A stretch of DNA of 64,000 nucleotides from Aquilaria yunnanensis. Taxonomy: Eukaryota; Streptophyta; Magnoliopsida; Malvales; Thymelaeaceae. Both the position numbers and the translations under genes were made by a program. Numbering within the stretch: position 1 is the first letter of the stretch; every line of letters begins with the position of its first letter. The notes under the pieces are model-generated. The model was not told the DNA's origin. It saw only the letters and a list, made by a program, of their open reading frames with translations, and did not search any database. Shown in pieces: positions 58,019 to 64,000 of this stretch. The stretch spans positions 38,286,501-38,350,500 of the forward strand of contig CM077593.1 of NCBI GenBank assembly GCA_039654915.1, given 5' to 3'.

Positions 58019-60334
58019 GTTATAGCTCTCTTAGTGGGAAGCAAACTCGAGGAAGGTGAATTGCTCAAAATTAAGTTTGGGACCTTAATTCAAGTTTACA
58101 TAGCAAGAATAGGAAAGTTTAGGAAATTGTGCTAAGTTTTGATAAGGTTAAGACGTTGAATGAGGTTTGGGGGAAAAATGGCAATTTTGCACCCCGACGA
58201 GTTGGGCTAAGTCATGAGTGGTTAAAATGAGTTTTTATAACGTAACTTTTAATGTTAACCCAAACTTAGTTGAAACAAACAAAGTTGATGAAGAATGACT
58301 AAGGTTATTAAAGGAGGGGGTTTAAGTGTTCCATGTCTAATACTTTGATGGCTTGAATTTTAAATATGGTTTCTATGGTTTATAAGATGGTAAAGTGAAG
58401 GGAGGCTGACATAACCTGAGTTGATCCTTCCCACCATCATTTCTTCATCCAATTGAGCCCAAAATCAAGAGTTTTAAGTGAAAAGTTGAGCCACCATAAG
58501 CATATAGGTCATTGGAAGCTTGTTTCAAGCATATAATTATGGTTTTGGAGCATGAAAGCATGTTTCCTTCTATCCCCTATTTTTGATATGAGGTAATCAA
58601 TGTGTTCTTGATTGATTTCATGTTTATTAGTTGATCGGGAGCTTGGGTTTTGGTTAGGATTTAGTAACTTGATGTTTTGTGCCTATATTTGCTTGGAACT
58701 TAGGTTAGAGTTACTGGAACTTGGTTCATGCAAAAGAGTTGCATAATTCTTGGTTGTTAATTGGAGTTGAGGTGAAGGAGTTCTGTTTTTTAGTTCAATT
58801 AATGCTATTGGAAGGAGTTTGCTTGAGGAATTTAAGTAGTTCTAGCAATAGCATTAGTTAGTGGGCAAGGTTGAATTATGGTGGACTATGTGGTTTGTGA
58901 TGATTGGAATATTGGTTTGTGATAGTTGGTTGTGGTCTATGCAACATGTTTTACGTGTATGTGAAGTTTTGAGGCTATCCTAGCATGTTTGATATGTTTG
59001 GGAAGGGTCCAAAGTTCCTAGTAGCAAAACTGGGAATTTTCTAGGTTGTCGTAGGTATTGGTGATGCATTGCCAGTCATCACTAGTACTTGCGATTGGTC
59101 ACCATTATAGGAAGAACTGGCAGAACGTTACCAACTATTGTGACACATCACCACAAGCATGCTGGCTGAATTTTCCAAGTTTTGCTAGGAAGGTTAGGGG
59201 GAAACCTAAGGGGGTTCATAGGGTACCTTGGTTTCAAAAGTGGTTCAAGAGCTAGGAGTTTTCTTGAGTTTTGTAAAGCTTTACGGTTAGTTGTACCATA
59301 AGCAAGAAAACTAGTTTACAAAGGATACAACTAGGTATCACTAGCTTGGGTCAAAGGTTTAGAACCCTTGGTAGCCTAGTTGTGCATTTAGCCATGAGGT
59401 TGCAAGGTGAAACCTTAGTGCACCTAGTCTACAACGTCTTTATGGCCTAGTCTATAACAGTCCTACCATAATGCCTTTATACAACATAAATGGGAGAGGT
59501 TCAATTGGTGATTTATAACTAGTTAGGCTGGCAAGCTAAGCTTGCTAAAGGATAAGGCAGTGCTTTGTAGTTCAAGGACCAGGATTAGGAAAGGTCTCAA
59601 AGGTCCTAGGTATATGCATATATTAGACCCCCATGCTATATAAGCTCACAACAGGTTACATATGTTATCATATGTGGAGTCCTTAGTAATTCTATTGCAA
59701 GTACAGTGAAGACCCTTACTGAGAATTACTGCATTTTCACTCCCTAGTTACGTTGTGCAGATTTTGAAGTTGTTGGGCCAGGTAACCATTGTCGGTTATC
59801 GCAGTATTTCACTCAAGTAACAGTACTAACTATAGTCTTCCTTTGTCTGGAGAGCCTAGTTGCTCTTGGACAAGGACTTTTATGACTCACCCCTGGGACT
59901 TGAATCCAAGGTGGGGGTTAGTTGAAGAAGATCTTAGTTGAGGCTTGTATATATAGTACTTCTAGTCGCCTCCATTGCTTATGTTTTGAGGAGTCCTAGA
60001 CTTTAAGGTTGCTCTTGGGTGAGGGAATTAGTCTACTTTATCTATGAATGCTCCCACATAGTTGTGATGTGTAGTAAACTCACATAAATGTTGATTTTGT
60101 ATGCTTTGGCTATTTGAACTTGTTTTCTTTGGAAATGTTTTGGCCAAGTCAATGGTTTATGGAATTTTGTTAATCCAAGTCAAACCATGAAGGGCACGCA
60201 TCTTGCATATTTTAAGTTAATCAACTAGTATCATAGAATTTTTAATTTGTGTGCAGATACAGCTGGCCAATTGCAACAACCATGAGACCAACTCTCACAG
60301 GCTTCCTGGGCAGGGGCCAAGGACGACAGTGTCA
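58019..60334 (+). repeat. Solo LTR H (B/C chromovirus family)
   Basis: 2316 bp, starts TGTTATAGCTC and ends GACGACAGTGTCA, with exact duplication AAGCT (58014-58018 and 60335-60339). Opposite orientation to B and C. Shared landmarks: GGCAATTTTGCACCCCG near the start, a TATCCCCTATTTTTGA..GAGGTAA splice-like motif at about 58570-58600, and GGGCAGGGGCCA at the end. The GC-rich palindromes are reduced to CpG-free remnants at about 59060-59155. No coding sequence. Confidence 0.9.
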
Positions 60335-61236
60335 AAGCTACTCTTCTGACTGCCTTCTTAGCTAATCCATTATAGGTGTTGACATCCAATATAAGGGTAT
60401 GGAAATTGGCTCTACCCCAGGCTGTAAGTGTTTGGAGAATTGAATGTCCCTAATTAAAGGAAATCTTGCAAGGTCTATAAGAAAAACTTCTGGAAATAGA
60501 TTGAGTATTGTAATTTTCTTAAGTTGCTACTCGACTGCCACCTAATTTAGTGAGTAGGCTACTTCCTCACACACAATTGGAATGGACTCAATCAACTTGA
60601 GGTGCAAACTCTTGGCACTACTTGGCAAACTGCCTATGCAACTCACACTTACCCCTGAGGCATCATCAAGGGTGAACTTACAGCCTGCACATTCGATCTA
60701 GGCCTTATACCTACATAAACAAACCATTCGAAGGACAACATCATATGGGATCGAAGATAAAACCCAAAGGTCACACAAGAACCTATGCCATCCTAACTCC
60801 AAAAAATACCCCTTAACTATTTTATTGTTGAAGATGATATTCCTCCTAATAGTTTTAATAAACCTCATCTTATCCATTGAAGTCATCCTTTACAGTTCTA
60901 ACTTGACAACGATGGTCAAAGAGATGACAGAAATAGTAGCACCAGTATCAAATTGAATCCTAATACTACTATCTTGAACATTAAAGTTACCTTGCATAGT
61001 GGTCCGCTCTCTAGGTGTTTGGCTCATCAAGGAAAAAGCATGTGGCTGCACAATGGCTACAGTAGATGCATTCCCGGCTCTTGAGGCTCCTAGTTGTCCT
61101 CGGCCTTGCTCTTGCATAAGCCTTGGGAACTCCCTAGCCCAATGTCCAAGATGGTAGCAGTAATTGCAAAGATTGGTCCTAAGGGTGCATGGTTTGTTAC
61201 TATAGAACTTCTGGCACTTAGAACAAAGGCCCTTCC
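60335..61236 (-). pseudogene. Chromovirus I, gag zinc knuckle, protease and RT start
   Basis: Continues I on the far side of H. From right to left: zinc knuckles (LCSKCQKFYSNKPC and CNYCYHLGHWAREF, with the final Cys replaced by Phe), protease FDTGATISVIS at about 60930-60960, then the linker before RT. Sequence type is close to B. Frameshifts and stops throughout. The right end meets repeat K1. Confidence 0.82.
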
Positions 61237-62545
61237 TTTTACCACAATCACAAAATGGGAAAATTACAGCATAAGGATGTAAACTTGTATGCTTAAATTT
61301 TCACCATAGTGTATGAATTATGAAGTGTAAAGTATTCAATATACACTCCCTTAAGTGGCACAAACAATGATAATTTGGTCCTTAAGAAAGCATTGGCATA
61401 TTGCCAAACTTTCAAGTAACCTATGGATGAAATTGTAAGGTTACAAAAGTTGGGTACTCAGTTGCACAAATTTCCAAAGATGGCTAGCGAAAGGACATGT
61501 ATGGAATTATGAGGAAAAGACATGGATGGAATTATGAAGAAAGGACATGGATGGAATTAAGGATATTGTTGGGGACCAAAGTGCTCAAGGTTGCAAAGTT
61601 AGTCATTTAATGCTTAAGGACACTTAAGGGCTTAAGTGTCCTAAACTTTTCTAAAGGTGAAAATGACCCTTGACCAAGGTTAAAATAGGTCAAAACTCTC
61701 ATTTTCCCATCCCAAACGGCAGGTAAAAATATTGTCCATGTGAGGAATAAAGTCTACAAAATTTGCAAACATGCCATTACTAAAGACCAAGAAAGAAATA
61801 AAGCTAGAAAAAAATCATTTTCTCCACATTTTCTTCCAAAAATTTGACCTCCACCTACTAGGGTTCTTGCTTGAACTCCTCCCCATCCCTCCATAGCCAC
61901 CTTACTACAAACAATCAAGAGAAGGCAATAGAAGACAACCAAAGCATCCAGGAAGACCAAAAACCCTAGTTTTGGGGTTTATCTAAGGCTTATAGGATTT
62001 CCAACAAAGGTAAGGAGTTCTCTTGCTCTCATGGGATGTTTACTGTATTTCTAACCATCCATGGAGCTGGGGCTAAGTGTGGAAGAGAGTGATGTGCTTG
62101 ATAAACCAAGCTTAGTGAGGCAAGTGCACTTACTAAAGGTTTTGCGGCCTAGTGTGAAGTGCACAGTGATGGCAGTGAATTTAAGAGTTTCTAGAGCCAA
62201 AGTTAGTAGTAACTAGTGTTAAAGCTCTCCTATGGCCAATATTATGCTTTAGAAGGGCTACTATAGTGATCTACTTATATTGATTACATGTTTTATGGAC
62301 TAACCAATGAATGTTGTTACTGCCGCATACTTGTGTTTGTTGTTTGTGTTTGATTGCTACATTTGGATGCTCTATATTGGATATTTTAATTGTGTTTTCT
62401 TGTGTTTAAGTGTCTTTGGATGCAGGTGATTGCTAAGGGTTACATTACCTTACTATTAAAGTGTTCTCCTTATTAAGTTTCTCCATGAAACTTACCTCTC
62501 CTCAAATCTGCCCATTTCAGGTCTAGCAGAGAGATTACATTCAAG
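61237..62545 (+). repeat. LTR-like repeat K1
   Basis: Defined by comparison with K2 (start: TACCAC..TCACAAAATGGGA.AATTACA, then about 400 bp of patchy identity) and K3 (second half, to CTGCCCATTTCAGG and ACATTCAA). Length about 1.3 kb. Contains a 25 bp tandem repeat and a GTAAGG site after CAACAAAG. No coding potential, primer site or polypurine tract was found. The exact ends and target duplication could not be fixed. Probably a diverged LTR. Confidence 0.55.
61490..61562 (+). repeat. 25 bp tandem repeat in K1
   Basis: Three units of AAAGGACATGGATGGAATTA-type sequence at 61490-61514, 61515-61539 and 61540-61562 (last one shortened). K2 has only one related unit near 63860-63890. Confidence 0.88.
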
Positions 62546-62559
62546 TTGACCTGGAGGAA

Positions 62560-63597
62560 CTAGAGGAATTGGCCTCTACTGTCCCTCCCTAGGTGCTGCC
62601 CCTCTAGGTCCTGCCCCTATAGGCCTTACTGGACCTTGGTCTTCTACCTCTTTTTAGCCTGTAGGCAATCTTTGATCCAATGATCCGTGGATCCACATCT
62701 TAGACATGCTTGGGTGTCAAAATAGCAAGGTTTCTTTCGATGAAGCTTCATGCATTTAAGGCACCTTAGGCCATGGAACTTCCTCTTAACCTTGCCCTCA
62801 CCACCAAGATGAGAATTCTTAGCAATTCCCTTGCCATGTAATGGCTTCTTCTTCTTGCCCCCTGCCTAAGTACTTTCCCCTGGTCCACTGGGAAAGTACT
62901 TTGTCTCATACTCTTGTTGCTCTACTAATAGAGCTTTCTGCACTGCTTCATAGTATGTAAGTGCGCCAAAAGGTCTAAGAGCCTTTCTAATGTCTGACTT
63001 TAGGCCTCTGACAAATCTTTTGGCCTTCAGCTCCTCTAGTTCGTGACACTGAGGAATATAGCTCACCAACTGAATGAATTTGTGCTCATACTCTAGGACA
63101 CTAAGGTTGTCGTACCTTAGAGCATCAAATTGAGCTTGCTTCATATCTTTGATGGCATCACTGATGTACTGTTCCTGGAACAGTTGTGTAAACTCTGGCT
63201 AGCCCATCTCAATATCTCTTCCTGGCCTTCTGCCCTTTTGGAAAGCATACCTATCTCTGGTGTTTCTCCACCACATCTCTGCACTGCCTACCAAGTTGTA
63301 AGTAGCCAGTGACACCTTCTTGGTGGAGTTGACTGGCATCCTCTCAAACATCTTTTCTATGAAGATTAACCACTCCTCATCTCTCTCTAGCCTAGCTCTT
63401 CCATCAAACTATGGAGGTCTTAAGCCTTGGAACCTCTCCAATAGTTTGACTTCATCCAGGCCTTCTAGATCCTCTTATCTATGTTTCCTGGATTTGTGAT
63501 AGCCCTCTGTATGGTGATGCTCTCTATGATCTCTCTGCCTTCTCCTAGATCTTCTCTCACATCCTTCCTCAATCTCATTCCTAGTTGAGGAATGGTC
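62560..63597 (-). pseudogene. Chromovirus gag fragment J
   Basis: Minus-strand gag: an Arg/His/Glu-rich N-terminal part, the capsid region with WRNTRDRYAFQKGRRPGRD, PEFTQLFQEQYISDAIKD, VLEYEHKFIQLVSYIPQC, LKAKRFVRGLKSDIRKAL, then a basic linker and zinc knuckles (CLKCMKLHRKKPCYFD and CLRCGSTDHWIKDC). A Pro/Gly/Leu-rich degenerate tail follows. Stops at about 62866 and 63198. The knuckle is closer to A than to B/C/I. The fragment duplicates the zinc-knuckle region present in I, so it belongs to a different element. Confidence 0.82.
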
Positions 63598-63601
63598 ATA
63601 G

Positions 63602-64000
63602 TGTTACCACCTCACAAAATGGGAGAATTACAAGTGTGTCATAATGGCTAAAAACCATTATATTGTGTAATTCTCACTACACTGATTGAAGTGTCGGGGG
63701 GTAAAAGGCATGATCAACACCTCCTTAAAAGTATTCCAAGTTGCTAACTTGGTCCCCAAGAAAAGCCTTAAGGATTGCTTGTTTTTCAAGCAACCTATGG
63801 ACTTTTTTGTAAGGTTTTGGAAATTCGAGTACTCAATTGCAAAACTCTCAAGAAAGAGACTTGGAGAGTTATGGGAAGGATATGAATGGTACAAAAGTCC
63901 TATTGGAGGACCAAATTGCTCATGGAAGACAAGTTTGGACAAAGGAAACACTAAAGGCAATAAGGACCTAAATGTCCTAGTGTAAACCTTAAGGTGTTCA
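63602..64000 (+). repeat. LTR-like repeat K2 (cut by window end)
   Basis: Starts TGTTACCACCTCACAAAATGG and shares its first 350 or so bases with K1 (for example CAAGTAACCTATGGA/CAAGCAACCTATGGA, GGGTACTCAGTTGCA/CGAGTACTCAATTGCA). It sits five bases from the apparent start of gag J, leaving no room for a leader or primer site, so it is not the LTR of J in its original arrangement. Confidence 0.6.

Noticed and set aside
57058..63597. I and J as one chromovirus split by K1
   Set aside because: Both pieces contain a full zinc-knuckle region, and the two knuckles are of different types, so at least two elements are present.
61237..64000. K1 and K2 as the two LTRs of one element with J as its interior
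   Set aside because: No primer site after K1 and no polypurine tract before K2; K2 abuts the gag start of J, and J is on the opposite strand from the K orientation assumed.
1..64000. Host protein-coding genes, tRNA or rRNA genes
   Set aside because: None seen; all recognisable coding sequence belongs to retrotransposons and the initiator-tRNA-like matches are primer sites only.

Overview
This is plant nuclear DNA, probably a heterochromatic block of a flowering plant with a large genome. No host gene, tRNA, rRNA or prokaryotic feature could be supported. Essentially everything that can be classified is LTR retrotransposon. Two kinds dominate. The first is Ty3/gypsy chromovirus-like elements (Tekay-type: single gag-pol frame, initiator-Met tRNA primer site, 2.3-2.7 kb LTRs, and a chromodomain-like integrase tail where it is visible). 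The second is Ty3/gypsy Tat-lineage elements (two RNase H domains, TGGCGCC-type primer site, 0.77-1.15 kb LTRs with TGAT...ATCA ends). The Tat elements carry an additional gene on the strand opposite to gag-pol.

Layout, left to right. 1-5370: chromovirus A (minus; gag-pol open to the window edge, one 2.7 kb LTR), inserted in the integrase of chromovirus B. 5371-11713: the rest of B (minus, one frameshift, one LTR). 11714-12398: chromovirus fragment M (plus), into which B and then L are inserted. 12399-about 18540: Tat-type element L (plus; LTR, eroded gag/pol, and the antisense gene on minus). About 18540-19255: LTR-like repeat K3. 19256-20915: unclassified. 20921-31818: Tat element D (minus), complete with two 864 bp LTRs and TSD CCATT. 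31824-32974 plus 56866-57057: pieces of a chromovirus LTR, N, which hosts D and E. 32975-56860: Tat element E (minus; TSD CTATC). E contains complete chromovirus C (36361-46002, TSD CAGGC) and solo LTR F (49625-52946, TSD CTTGA); F itself contains solo LTR G (51095-51961, TSD CTAAC). 57058-61236: eroded chromovirus I (minus), split by solo LTR H (58019-60334, TSD AAGCT). 61237-64000: LTR-like repeats K1 and K2 on either side of a chromovirus gag fragment, J. The deepest stack is I > N > E > F > G, five levels; four of the insertions in and around it are bounded by exact 5 bp duplications.

The most interesting object is the gene antisense to gag-pol in the Tat elements (D 22778-24992, E 34745-46635, L 15689-17931). 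All three copies have the same four-exon/three-intron layout with GT-AG borders and a TATA box about 470-550 bp upstream of the first usable ATG. The predicted protein has an N-terminal globular domain resembling the 'putative gypsy-type transposon' family, a charged/Pro linker, a conserved FWxFTxDMNL-type block, a long coiled coil and a conserved C-terminal block. All three copies also share in-frame stops at two equivalent places. That raises the question of whether the gene is read as one protein, or was already broken (or is recoded) in the copies that spread.

No element in view is demonstrably autonomous. A has the only undamaged reading frame but is cut by the window edge; B, C, D and E carry stops, frameshifts or insertions.
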